Shown: positions 18,158-26,256 of the stretch, in pieces | How the letters are laid out: each line of letters begins with the position of its first letter | Position numbering within the stretch: position 1 is the first letter of the stretch | Source: Pseudarthrobacter polychromogenes | Lineage (GTDB): Bacteria > Actinomycetota > Actinomycetes > Actinomycetales > Micrococcaceae | DNA: 64,000 bases | Assembly (NCBI RefSeq): GCF_014644495.1 | Contig: NZ_BMKU01000011.1 | Span: forward strand, 62,001-126,000 | Direction: 5' to 3' | Position numbers and translations under genes: made by a program | The notes under the pieces: generated by a model | What the model saw: the letters and a program-made list of their open reading frames with translations, nothing else | The model's database searches: none | What the model was told of the DNA's origin: nothing

Positions 18158-19168
18158 ATGTCACAGCTGACAGACGCGCTGGCCTCGAACATCGGCCATG
18201 GCCAGGGCCCCGGGACGGATGCGGGCAAGAGCTCCAAGCCGCGCAAGCCACCAAAAGTCCCCCGCGGTAAATTCTCCGTCCATTTTGCGCACTACAAGTG
18301 GCTCTACCTGCTGCTGGTGCCGGGGGTGGTGTACTTCGCGGTGTTCCGCTATGCCCCGATGTACGGGGTGTCCATCGCGTTCAAGGACTATGTCCCGTTC
18401 CTGGGCGTGAACGGCAGCCCCTGGGTGGGGACCCAGCACTTCCAGGACTTCTTCTCCAACCCGGACTTCCCGCGGCTGCTCGGAAACACGCTGATCCTGG
18501 CGTTCCTGAACCTGGGCATCGCTTTTCCGCTGACCATCGTCCTGGCACTGCTGCTGAACGAGGTCCGCCTCTCCATCCTCAAGCGCACCGTCCAGACGCT
18601 CGTCTATATTCCGCACTTCCTGTCCTGGACCATCGTGGCGTCGCTGAGCTTCCTGCTGTTCGCCCTGGACTTCGGCCCGCTGTTCCTGTTCCTGAACAAC
18701 GTGATGGGCACGAACATCGATTTCCTGTCCGATCCGAACTGGTTCCGGCCGCTGATCGTGCTGCAGGAGATCTGGAAGAACACCGGCTGGGGCACCATCA
18801 TCTTCCTTGCCGCGCTGGCCACCGTGGACCAGGACCAGTACGAGGCCGCCATCATCGACGGCGCCGGCCGGTTCCGCAGGGTCTGGCACATCACCCTGCC
18901 GGGCATCCGCTCTACCATCATCGTGATGCTGATCCTGGCCATCGGGCAGATGCTCAACACCGGGTTCGAACAGATTTACCTGATGACCAATGCCCTGAAC
19001 CGGTCCGTGGCCGACGTGTTCGACACCTACGTGTACTTTGTGGGCATCACCCAGGGCGCCTACAGCTACTCCACCGCCGTCGGGCTCTTCAAATCCTTGG
19101 TGGGCATCGTGCTGATCTTCGGCACCAACGCCCTGGCCAAGCGCTTCAACCAGAGCGGACTGTTCTAA
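18158..19168 (+). CDS. ABC transporter permease, LplB/YteP type
   Basis: The 336-residue protein has a 45-residue polar N-terminus, then six predicted membrane spans beginning at YLLLVPGVVYFAVFRYAPMYGV, which is the hallmark of LplB/YteP permeases. The EAA loop reads YEAAIIDGAGRFRRVWHITLPGI. AAAGGAGG stands seven bases before ATG 18158. The stop codon TAA shares its last base with the next gene's ATG, so the two permeases are coupled. It forms one half of the channel for the binding protein at 16539. The ATPase is not encoded nearby. Confidence 0.93.
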   Translation: MSQLTDALASNIGHGQGPGTDAGKSSKPRKPPKVPRGKFSVHFAHYKWLYLLLVPGVVYFAVFRYAPMYGVSIAFKDYVPFLGVNGSPWVGTQHFQDFFSNPDFPRLLGNTLILAFLNLGIAFPLTIVLALLLNEVRLSILKRTVQTLVYIPHFLSWTIVASLSFLLFALDFGPLFLFLNNVMGTNIDFLSDPNWFRPLIVLQEIWKNTGWGTIIFLAALATVDQDQYEAAIIDGAGRFRRVWHITLPGIRSTIIVMLILAIGQMLNTGFEQIYLMTNALNRSVADVFDTYVYFVGITQGAYSYSTAVGLFKSLVGIVLIFGTNALAKRFNQSGLF

Positions 19169-20040
19169 TGAAGATTCACAACACCACCGGCGGGCGGATT
19201 TTCGACGCCGCGAACTACATCTTCCTGGCCCTGATCGGCATCATCACCCTGCTGCCGTTCATCTACGTGAGCGCAGGGTCCTTCGCCAACGAGGCCGAAA
19301 TCACGCGGCGGGCGTTCTTCGTCTGGCCCGAACAGTTCACGCTGGGCTCCTACGAGTACATCTTCTCCACCCCAGCATTCACCCGGGCGCTGGTGACCAC
19401 CATCCTGGTCACCGCCGTCGGCACCCTGGTCCAGCTCGCGTTCACCGTGACCATGGCCTACCCGCTGGCCAAGAAGACCCTCCGCGGACGGCAGGTCATC
19501 CTGTCCCTGGTGGTCTTTGCCATGGTGTTCTCCGGCGGCATGATCCCCACCTTCCTGCTGGTCAAGGACCTGGGCCTGCTCAACTCCTACTGGGCGCTGA
19601 TCCTGCCGGCGGCCATCAACCCGTTCAGCCTGATCATCATCAAGAACTTCTTCCAGGAACTCCCGCAGGAGCTTGAGGAATCGGCCAAGATGGACGGCGC
19701 CACCGAAATCGGTATCCTGTGGCGGATCCTGCTGCCCCTGTCCAAACCCGTCCTGGCCACCTTCGCCCTGTTCTACGCCGTGGGCATCTGGAACGACTTC
19801 ATGTCGCCCCTGCTCTACCTCTCCGACAACTCCAAGTGGACCCTGCAGATGTACCTCCGCCAGGTCACGGCGTCGTCGGACCTGCTCGGCACGGGCAACG
19901 TGGATCCGAACTACATCCCGCCCGAACAGGGCATCAAGTTCGCGGTCATTGTGGTGGCCACCCTGCCCATCCTCATCTTCTACCCGTTCCTGCAGAAGCA
20001 CTTCGCCAAAGGCATGCTCATCGGCTCCGTCAAGGGCTGA
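19168..20040 (+). CDS. ABC transporter permease, LplC/YtcP type
   Basis: This 290-residue permease begins at ATG 19168, overlapping the upstream stop by one base. The reading frame is open much further upstream, but that stretch is only a shadow of the first permease. It has six predicted spans and the EAA loop EESAKMDGATEIGILWRILLPL, typical of LplC/YtcP. It completes the importer with 16539 and 18158. The esterase gene follows after 26 bases, within the same likely operon. Confidence 0.93.
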   Translation: MKIHNTTGGRIFDAANYIFLALIGIITLLPFIYVSAGSFANEAEITRRAFFVWPEQFTLGSYEYIFSTPAFTRALVTTILVTAVGTLVQLAFTVTMAYPLAKKTLRGRQVILSLVVFAMVFSGGMIPTFLLVKDLGLLNSYWALILPAAINPFSLIIIKNFFQELPQELEESAKMDGATEIGILWRILLPLSKPVLATFALFYAVGIWNDFMSPLLYLSDNSKWTLQMYLRQVTASSDLLGTGNVDPNYIPPEQGIKFAVIVVATLPILIFYPFLQKHFAKGMLIGSVKG

Positions 20041-20066
20041 GCCTGCACCACGAGAGAAAGCACAGC

Positions 20067-20771
20067 ATGAAAATCCTGCTCGCCGGAGATTCCACGGTGG
20101 CAAACTGCCCCACGCACGAGTACCCCATGAGCGGCTGGGGAGCGCAGCTTGCCCCGCATTCCTATACCTGGGCGGCGGTGCACAACTTCGCCAAGGGCGG
20201 GGCCAGCACGGAGTCCTTCCGCGAGGAAGGGCTGTGGGACCGCCTGCTGGCGGAGGCCGGGGAGGGGGACCTGGTCCTGATCCAGTTCGGCCACAACGAC
20301 CAGAAAAAGCAGCACCTCGCGGCCCGGACCGGCTACGCCGCCAACCTGCGCACCATGGCGGGGGAGGTGCAGAACCTGGGGGCGCTCCCCGTACTGTGCA
20401 CCCCGGTGGAGCGCAGGCACTTCCTGGACCGGCCGTCGTCGGGCGCTGCTGCTGCGGAACAAAGGCTGGAACAGAGCCTGGAGGACTATCCGGAGGTGGT
20501 GCGGGAGATCGCCCTGGAGCTGGGACTTCCGGTGCTTGACCTGAACGCGTGGACCCGCCGGCTGTACCTGCAGCTGGGGCGGGAGGAATCGGCGCCGCTC
20601 TTCTGCCACTTCGAGCCGGGGTCGCATGCCTACTGGCCGGACGGCCTGGCGGACAACACCCACTTCTCCCAGCAGGGAGCAGCAGTGGTGGCGGGGCACG
20701 TTGCCGCCCGGCTCCGTGAGCTGGGCCTGGTGCCCGGCAGCCTGGTGCGTACTGCGGCGGGACGCGGCTAG
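20067..20771 (+). CDS. SGNH/GDSL hydrolase, rhamnogalacturonan acetylesterase-like
   Basis: The 234-residue protein has all the SGNH landmarks: GDST with nucleophile Ser9, a Gly in AKGGAST (block II), Asn77 in FGHND (block III), and the D196/H199 pair in DNTHF. Rhamnogalacturonan acetylesterases such as RhgT/YesT have this layout, including the xHF ending of block V. It would remove O-acetyl groups from galacturonic acid in rhamnogalacturonan oligosaccharides. No signal peptide is present, so it would act on imported fragments. It starts at ATG 20067 and the next gene begins directly after its stop. Its place after a YtcQ/YteP/YtcP-type importer supports the pectin assignment; activity on another acetylated sugar cannot be ruled out. 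Confidence 0.85.
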   Translation: MKILLAGDSTVANCPTHEYPMSGWGAQLAPHSYTWAAVHNFAKGGASTESFREEGLWDRLLAEAGEGDLVLIQFGHNDQKKQHLAARTGYAANLRTMAGEVQNLGALPVLCTPVERRHFLDRPSSGAAAAEQRLEQSLEDYPEVVREIALELGLPVLDLNAWTRRLYLQLGREESAPLFCHFEPGSHAYWPDGLADNTHFSQQGAAVVAGHVAARLRELGLVPGSLVRTAAGRG

Positions 20772-21455
20772 GTGGGCACGCCCGGCCCCGAGGCGAAGGT
20801 GCTGTACAGCAACGCCCTCACGTCCCCGGCGGACGTGGCGGACTGGGTGGCGGAAGGGCCGCTGAGCCTGGGGACCCACCAGGGCGCCCTGGAAGTGTCA
20901 GGTTCGCTGGACGACGCAGAATTCGGGGACCATGCGCACTGGACGTTCTGGTGCCCGGTGGAGTTCCCGGACGGCATCCGGATCAGCTGGGAATTCCTGC
21001 CGCTGGAGGAACCGGGCCTGGCCATGCTGTTCTTCGCCGCCCGGGGGCACGGCGGGCATGACCTGTTTTCCAGTGCGCTAACGCCGCGGACGGGGTACTA
21101 CCCGCAGTACCATTCCGGGGACATCGATGCCCTCCACGTCTCCTATTTCCGGCACAAATACGAGTCGGAGCGGGCTTTTCGGACCTGCAACCTCCGGAAG
21201 AGCGCCGGGTTTGACCTGGTGGCGCAGGGTGCCGATCCGCTGCCGCCGGCCGGGGACGCGGTGGACTTCTACCGGATGGAGGTGGTGAAGGACGGGCCGC
21301 GGGTGGCTTTCGCCATCAACGGGCTGCCGCTTTTTGAGTGGCACGATTCTTCCCCTGCCGCTGCCGCGGCCGTGCTGGGCGGCGGATACCTGGGCTTCCG
21401 GCAGATGGCCCCGCTCCGGGCGGCGTACCGGAACCTGGTGGTGGAGGAGCTTTAG
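20772..21455 (+). CDS. DUF1961 (YesU-like) protein
   Basis: The 227-residue protein looks like a concanavalin-type beta-sandwich of the DUF1961 family. Visible blocks include HWTFWCPVEFPDGIRISWEF, MLFFAARGHGG, YHSGDIDALHVSYFRHKY and the closing GGYLGFRQMAPLRAAYRNLVVEEL. B. subtilis YesU belongs to this family and lies in the rhamnogalacturonan cluster beside YesT; its activity is not firmly known. GTG 20772 follows the esterase TAG with no gap, so expression is coupled. No secretion signal is visible. A lyase-like or carbohydrate-binding role on short rhamnogalacturonan fragments is a reasonable guess only. It is the last gene of this operon and converges on a DUF808 gene. Confidence 0.85.
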   Translation: MGTPGPEAKVLYSNALTSPADVADWVAEGPLSLGTHQGALEVSGSLDDAEFGDHAHWTFWCPVEFPDGIRISWEFLPLEEPGLAMLFFAARGHGGHDLFSSALTPRTGYYPQYHSGDIDALHVSYFRHKYESERAFRTCNLRKSAGFDLVAQGADPLPPAGDAVDFYRMEVVKDGPRVAFAINGLPLFEWHDSSPAAAAAVLGGGYLGFRQMAPLRAAYRNLVVEEL

Positions 21456-21459
21456 TCCG

Positions 21460-22485
21460 CTAGGGAGCGGGATCCGACGTGTGCTTCTTCGTCGGCCGGT
21501 AGCCGGCGAGTTCGGCGCGAACGTCACCTTCCTCGTGCTGGCCCTTCTCCTTGCCGAACGGCAGGGCCTTCAGCAGCGGGTGCAGGACAGCCATCACTGC
21601 GAGGCCCCAGGCGAGTCCCAGGAAGGCTGAGCAGAGGGTGTTCACGAGCCAGGCCAGGAGGCCGCCAATCCCCGCGATTCCGGCAACCGGGGCCTCGAGG
21701 GCGTGGACCAGGTCATACGGCAGGTGCCAGCCGAGGTCGTAGGCCCCCTGGAGCATGATGTGTCCGCCAACCCACAGCATGGCGACTGTCCCGATCAGGG
21801 TGATTGCGGCCAGCACGCCGGGCATCCCCTTGACGAGCATCTCACCGAAGCGCTGCGAGCCCGCAGATTCCTTGGCGGCAAGGTGCAGGCCAATGTCGTC
21901 CATCTTGACGATCAGTGCCACGGCGCCGTACACAAGCACCGTGATGGCGAGGGCCACGACCACCAGGATGGCGGCCCGCGCCCAGATGGATTCCGCGGCA
22001 ACCTCGTTCATCGAGATGACCATGATCTCGCAGGAGAGGATGAAGTCGGTGGTGATGGCGCCCTTGACCACCTTCGCTTCCGCCTCCGGCCCGCGCTCGA
22101 CTGCCGGCGCCTTTTCGTCCGAGTGGTCCCGGCGGAGCTTGTGCCAGACCTTCTCGGCACCTTCAAAGCACAGGTACGTGCCGCCCAGCATGAGGATGAA
22201 CGGGATGGCCCACGGGAGGAAGGCGCTGATGAGCAGCAGTGCCGGCAGGATGATCAGCAGCTTGTTCCGGAGCGAGCCCCAGAAGATCCGCTTGATCATC
22301 GGCAGTTCGCGGGACGGGTCCGCCCCGGACACGTACTGCGGGGTGACGGCGGCGTCGTCGATGACAACACCGGCAGCCTTGGCTCCTGCCTTTGCCGCTC
22401 CGGCTGCGACGTCGTCCACCGAGGCTGCCGCGATGCGGGCCAGGGCTGCGACGTCGTCCAGCAGGGCGACGAGGCCGCCGCTCAC
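21460..22485 (-). CDS. DUF808 (YedI-like) inner membrane protein
   Basis: The 341-residue protein matches the DUF808/YedI family from its first residues (MSGGLVALLDDVAALAR, then VIDDAAVTPQYVSG and ELPMIKRIFWGSLRNKLLIILPALL). About eight hydrophobic spans follow. The family's biochemical role is not known. It starts at GTG 22483-22485 with GGGAGC upstream. It is unrelated in theme to the sugar genes around it and marks the beginning of a housekeeping insert (21.5-26.3 kb) between the importer operon and the rhamnose operon. Confidence 0.9.
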   Translation of the reverse strand: MSGGLVALLDDVAALARIAAASVDDVAAGAAKAGAKAAGVVIDDAAVTPQYVSGADPSRELPMIKRIFWGSLRNKLLIILPALLLISAFLPWAIPFILMLGGTYLCFEGAEKVWHKLRRDHSDEKAPAVERGPEAEAKVVKGAITTDFILSCEIMVISMNEVAAESIWARAAILVVVALAITVLVYGAVALIVKMDDIGLHLAAKESAGSQRFGEMLVKGMPGVLAAITLIGTVAMLWVGGHIMLQGAYDLGWHLPYDLVHALEAPVAGIAGIGGLLAWLVNTLCSAFLGLAWGLAVMAVLHPLLKALPFGKEKGQHEEGDVRAELAGYRPTKKHTSDPAP

Positions 22486-22648
22486 AGACCGCTCCCGCGG
22501 TGTTCGCGTTCGGACGGCTGGGCGTGGCTGCCTGAGTGCAGGCGCGTGATCGGCATGCTGCGATTATACGGTGGCGGGCCACCGTACCCGCCCTGCTCCG
22601 CCGCGCGCGGCCGGTGCTCCGCCGAGCTTCGTCCCCGCCCGCGGACAG

Positions 22649-23515
22649 TCAGGCCCCGGCGACCGGGAGCACCAGCAGGTACCCCGCCGGCAGTTCGCTG
22701 CTCCAGCGCCGCGGCTCGCGGACCACGAACTGCGTGGCCAGCTGCTCGGGGGTAAGAAGGCTGTTGGGCTCGGGCGACGGGCCCCATTGTCCGCTGCCGT
22801 GCGGGTAGAGCGGATCCTGGACATGGACGCCCGTGACCGAGAACTCCGGGAACTGGGCGGGGTCGCCGATTGATTCGAAACCGCTCATCACCCACGCATG
22901 GCGGCCGCTCCACATGACCAGTCCCACCGGCCGGCCCGTGTCAGCGATGGCGCGTGCCGCCGTCTGGAGGGCAGACCCGTAGTCGGCGATGCTGACCACT
23001 TTGTACGGCCCTATGCCCACTTCCGTCAGCACCTGCGCCCAGCCGAGGGGGTTGGCGCCGTTGAAGGAATTGGAGGACCGTGCCCGTGCCATTTCCCAAA
23101 GTTCACCCTGCTGGGCGGAATCGGCCCAGGTGCCGCCACCGGTGTCGTCAACGAGGTTGTGCGCCATCTGGATGCTCGCCGCAACGCACCAGTCAAAGGT
23201 GTACTGCGGCACGAAGTCACCCTCCTGGTAGAGGTTGAACGCGTAAGGCTGGGGGACCGGGGGTGGTGCGGGGGCCGGCGGCGGAGGTGCTGGTGTGGGC
23301 GTGGCGGTGGGAACCGGAGCGGTGGTCCCCTGCGGGGCGAGGGCAATGCCCGTTGCGGAGGGCTGTGCAGGGGAGGCAGGTGCCGGCTGTGCGGGGGAGG
23401 CCGGGACCGTTTGCCCGGCGGGCGCTTCGTTGACGCCGACGGCGGGCGCGCAGGCCCCGAGGCAGGTCGCCAGGGCGACGAGCCAGGCAAGGAGACGGGG
23501 ACGGGCGCCGGTCAT
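22649..23515 (-). CDS. Secreted lipoprotein with a C39-like cysteine peptidase fold
   Basis: The 288-residue protein has a signal peptide with lipobox LGAC (Cys22), then a Pro/Ala/Thr-rich linker to about residue 90 that would hold the domain away from the membrane. The C-terminal domain shows a papain-like order of catalytic residues: Cys in FDWCVAASIQM, His in GRHAWVMSGF and Asp in HVQDPLYP. C39-like domains cleave peptides, though many actinobacterial examples have no known substrate. A weak ribosome site precedes ATG 23513-23515, and a TAGACT element nine bases before the ATG could serve as a -10 of a nearly leaderless message. Confidence 0.7.
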   Translation of the reverse strand: MTGARPRLLAWLVALATCLGACAPAVGVNEAPAGQTVPASPAQPAPASPAQPSATGIALAPQGTTAPVPTATPTPAPPPPAPAPPPVPQPYAFNLYQEGDFVPQYTFDWCVAASIQMAHNLVDDTGGGTWADSAQQGELWEMARARSSNSFNGANPLGWAQVLTEVGIGPYKVVSIADYGSALQTAARAIADTGRPVGLVMWSGRHAWVMSGFESIGDPAQFPEFSVTGVHVQDPLYPHGSGQWGPSPEPNSLLTPEQLATQFVVREPRRWSSELPAGYLLVLPVAGA

Positions 23516-23568
23516 GATGGGATCAGTCTAGCGCGGGCCCCTCCCGCTGTCCGGTGGGCCGCTTAGCC

Positions 23569-24633
23569 TCAGAACGCGTAGCGGACGCGGCAGTACGGCG
23601 CGATCTTTTCAATCAGCGCCGTCAGCTGGTTCACGTAGCGTGCCTTGGTCCCCGAGCGGTAGCGGACGTTGGTGAAGCCGTTGGAGGAGATCTTGGACTC
23701 CTGGAGGTCCGGGCGCCACAGCACGTCCTCGGCCTGCGGATGCCAGCCGAGGTTGACCTCGTGCAGCCGCTCGTTGTGGGTCAGGAAAATGACTTCCGCC
23801 GCGAGCTGGGCTTTTGCGGCGGAGCTGAGGGTGCGGTCCAGCTGGCGCAGCAGTTCCTCCCAATCGCTGAGCCACGTGTCCGTGATGATGACGGGGGAGA
23901 AGTTCACATGGACCTCGTAGCCGGCATCAACGAAGTCATTGATGGCGGCCATCCGGTCGGCCACGGGGGAGGTCCTGACGTCGATGGACTTCGCCAGGGC
24001 CGCGGGCATGAGGGAGAACCGGATCCGGGTGTGTCCGCCGTGGTCCCAGCCGAGCATCGCCGGGTTGACGAACTTGGTGGCAAAGGACAGCTTGGCGGTG
24101 GGCAGGTCGCGGAAGAGCGTGACGAGGTCCTCCACGTTGTCGCTGATCAGGGCATCGACCGAGCAGTCGCTGTTCTCGCCGATGTCGTACACCCAGAGCT
24201 CGGGGTCGCACTGGTTGGGCTCCAGCTTGATGCCCTGGCGGGTGACGTGCCGTTCAAGGGCCCTGGAAATCTGGTCGATGTTCGCGAACACGGTCACCGG
24301 ATTGCTGTACCCCTTGTGCCGCGGCACGTAGCAGTAGGCGCATGCCATGGCGCAGCCGTTAGCTGTTGAAGGGGCAATGAAGTCAGCTGACCGGCCGTTG
24401 GGCTTGACGGACAGCGCCGTTTTGACGCCCAGGACCAGCGCCTCGGTTTTGATCCGGGACCAGCGCGGCACGTTCGTTTCCTCCCCGTGCAGCTCCGGGA
24501 TGTTCCAGTGGCTGTCAACAAGCACGACGTCGGCGTCCGGCCAGCGTCCGACGATGTCCTTGCCCCGGGGCAGTTCCAGGGCGGCAGGTTGGGCATAGAT
24601 GCGCCGGATCTGCAGCAGCCGGTTGAATTCCAT
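23569..24633 (-). CDS. Radical SAM protein of the spore photoproduct lyase (SplB) family
   Basis: The 354-residue protein carries a CX3CX2C radical SAM cluster at C94, C98 and C101 (NGCAMACAYCYVPRHKGYSNP), the spacing typical of radical SAM enzymes, and the surrounding residues match spore photolyase-like proteins. The rest of the barrel follows (SLMPAALAKSIDVRT, NFSPVIITDTWLSDW). Classical SplB repairs the spore photoproduct in DNA with S-adenosylmethionine. Arthrobacter-type bacteria do not form endospores, so this member may repair UV damage in vegetative cells or do something else. The start is ATG 24631-24633 with GGATGGAG upstream. It lies 22 bases after the phosphotransferase-like gene and may be cotranscribed with it. 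Confidence 0.82.
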   Translation of the reverse strand: MEFNRLLQIRRIYAQPAALELPRGKDIVGRWPDADVVLVDSHWNIPELHGEETNVPRWSRIKTEALVLGVKTALSVKPNGRSADFIAPSTANGCAMACAYCYVPRHKGYSNPVTVFANIDQISRALERHVTRQGIKLEPNQCDPELWVYDIGENSDCSVDALISDNVEDLVTLFRDLPTAKLSFATKFVNPAMLGWDHGGHTRIRFSLMPAALAKSIDVRTSPVADRMAAINDFVDAGYEVHVNFSPVIITDTWLSDWEELLRQLDRTLSSAAKAQLAAEVIFLTHNERLHEVNLGWHPQAEDVLWRPDLQESKISSNGFTNVRYRSGTKARYVNQLTALIEKIAPYCRVRYAF

Positions 24634-24655
24634 GGCTCCATCCTCGCAGGAGGTC

Positions 24656-25492
24656 CTAGCCCGCCAGTATCCGCTCCAGCCGCTCCACTCCGGACTGCTC
24701 AAAGGCGGCGTCACCTATTTTGTGGGCCCAGACCACGGTCCCCAGGGCGTGGTTCAGGTTTTCCAGCTGCCACACGTCGGCTGCGGCGCTGTTGGGGTGC
24801 TTCCCCAACCCGCTGTAGAAGGCCTCCGCCAGGGCGGGGCGCCCCAGGAACTGCTGGTGGGTGAGGCGGACCAGGTCATGGACCCAGGGTCGGGCGTCGG
24901 CCCGCCCGAAGTCGATGACTTTGATTTTGCCCCCGTCCACCAGCCAGTTCCTGGGCTGGTAGTCACCGTGGGTGGTCACCAGCTCCACGGGGGCCGGTGT
25001 GATGCCGGCCAGTTCCCCAGCGGCCCGGGCGCGCAGGCCGGCGGCCAGGAGTCCTTCAGCCGAGCTGATGAGCAGCTGTGTCTGGTAGGCGATCTTCTTC
25101 GTATAATCGGCCGAGGTCCCGGCCGGGCGGTGCAGCCGTGCCAGGAGCGCTCCGGCCTGGCGGTACGTTTCGGGGCGGTACTCGGCAGCGGATCCACCCA
25201 CCGGCGTTCCGGTCAGGAATTCCGTCACAAGGATTCCCGCCTCTGCCGAAGCCTGCCTGAGCACGGGGGTTGTGCCGTGAAGGCCGGGCAAGCCCGGGGC
25301 GAGGGCGGCGATCTCCCGCCCGATATGGTGGCTGGTGGTGCTGGCCTTGACGATGAAGCTCCCGCCGCCGGGCGTGGACACGTGGAGCACGGAGGTGTCC
25401 TGCAGGGGCCAGGAGTAGTCCTTGACCACCCTGAACGGGCCAAGCCAGGACCTCAGAAGCCGGTTCTGCTCATCTGTAACTGAAGCGGGCAT
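24656..25492 (-). CDS. Aminoglycoside phosphotransferase-fold kinase (APH family)
   Basis: The 278-residue protein has the APH kinase signature: Lys49 in SFIVKAS, the catalytic loop HGDYQPRN (D177, N182) and the metal-binding DFG (D194). The family transfers phosphate from ATP to small molecules such as choline, homoserine, sugars or, in some cases, antibiotics. Nothing points to an antibiotic resistance role, and the setting is chromosomal housekeeping. It begins three bases after the stop of the small upstream gene at 25496-25705, so the two are cotranscribed. The substrate is unknown. Confidence 0.82.
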   Translation of the reverse strand: MPASVTDEQNRLLRSWLGPFRVVKDYSWPLQDTSVLHVSTPGGGSFIVKASTTSHHIGREIAALAPGLPGLHGTTPVLRQASAEAGILVTEFLTGTPVGGSAAEYRPETYRQAGALLARLHRPAGTSADYTKKIAYQTQLLISSAEGLLAAGLRARAAGELAGITPAPVELVTTHGDYQPRNWLVDGGKIKVIDFGRADARPWVHDLVRLTHQQFLGRPALAEAFYSGLGKHPNSAAADVWQLENLNHALGTVVWAHKIGDAAFEQSGVERLERILAG

Positions 25493-25495
25493 CCA

Positions 25496-25705
25496 TCAGG
25501 CTATGCTTTCCAGCGCCAGTTCCTCAACAGCAACCGCCAGGGCGCCCAGGTCGAACCACTCAACCGGCAGCACGTCGTGGACGAAGGCATCAAAGTCGAA
25601 GGGGTGGCAGCGCCCGCCATGGTTCCAGTACAGGATCCAGAGGTCAACCAGGCCGCGGTCCTGCCGCTGCAACAGGTCTCTGGCGGTGCGCCGCAGGTCA
25701 TCCAT
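25496..25705 (-). CDS. Small conserved-looking hypothetical protein
   Basis: A 69-residue acidic protein begins at ATG 25703-25705 with AAGGAT eight bases upstream. It contains the aromatic-rich stretch LVDLWILYWNHGGRC and a C-terminal helix rich in Ala, Leu and Glu. It has no signal peptide or membrane span. I do not recognise the family. The three-base gap to the APH-fold kinase gene and the good ribosome site argue that it is real and expressed with that gene. Confidence 0.6.
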   Translation of the reverse strand: MDDLRRTARDLLQRQDRGLVDLWILYWNHGGRCHPFDFDAFVHDVLPVEWFDLGALAVAVEELALESIA

Positions 25706-25881
25706 AGCCAATCCTTGCTTCTGCTGCCGTCCGCCCACAAGGGCCGGTGCCAGCTGTTGGCGCAGGGACCAGGCCTTGCGGAGGGGCTGCGGGAGGGTGG
25801 GGCGGAAAAGCTACGGCATGATAGGAGGGTCATGCGGGTCTGCTCGGGTCATCGGGTTTGTTCAGGGGAGGGGAAGCAGGT

Positions 25882-26256
25882 TTGGAGCCTTTAACTGTCG
25901 ACGGCGGAAAGGGGACGGTGGAGTTGCGTTCCGACGGCGTCATCCACCTGATCTGGGAACCCAAGGTCCGGATAGAGATCGAGGACGCGCAGGCTGCCAT
26001 GGCGGCCGTCAACGAGATAGCGGGGGACCAGACGTATCCCATGCTGGTGGACATGGCGACCACCGAGGACGTCACCCGGGCGGCCCGCTCCGTGTTTTCC
26101 ATCCCCTGCGCCGCCGACCGCATTGCGCTGCTGGGTGCCAGTCCTGTGGACCGGATCATCGCCAATTTCTTCCTTGGCGTGCATATCCCGCCATGTCCCA
26201 CCCGCTTCTTTACCTCCCGGACCGAGTCGATGAAGTGGCTGCAGGCCGAAAACTAA
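25882..26256 (+). CDS. STAS/SEC14-like domain hypothetical protein
   Basis: The 124-residue protein has alternating strands and helices. It resembles small STAS-like proteins often seen in Arthrobacter, with the recurring pattern PMLVDM...ARSVFS...DRIALLGASPVDRIIANFFLGVH...MKWLQ. The function is unknown. TTG 25882 is preferred because GGGGAGGGGAA lies just before it; an upstream TTG at 25858 would place that Shine-Dalgarno inside the gene. The stop overlaps the stop of the convergent LacI-type regulator gene by a few bases. Family assignment is from pattern memory only. Confidence 0.65.
   Translation: MEPLTVDGGKGTVELRSDGVIHLIWEPKVRIEIEDAQAAMAAVNEIAGDQTYPMLVDMATTEDVTRAARSVFSIPCAADRIALLGASPVDRIIANFFLGVHIPPCPTRFFTSRTESMKWLQAEN

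Noticed and set aside
18298..19167. A long in-frame extension upstream of the YtcP-like permease, giving a 580-residue protein
   Set aside because: The first 290 residues are an Arg/His/Pro-rich shadow of the upstream permease. The family begins at ATG 19168, which overlaps the previous stop by one base.
24656..25492. An aminoglycoside resistance gene
   Set aside because: The APH fold is shared by many metabolic kinases. There is no mobile element, cassette or other resistance gene nearby.
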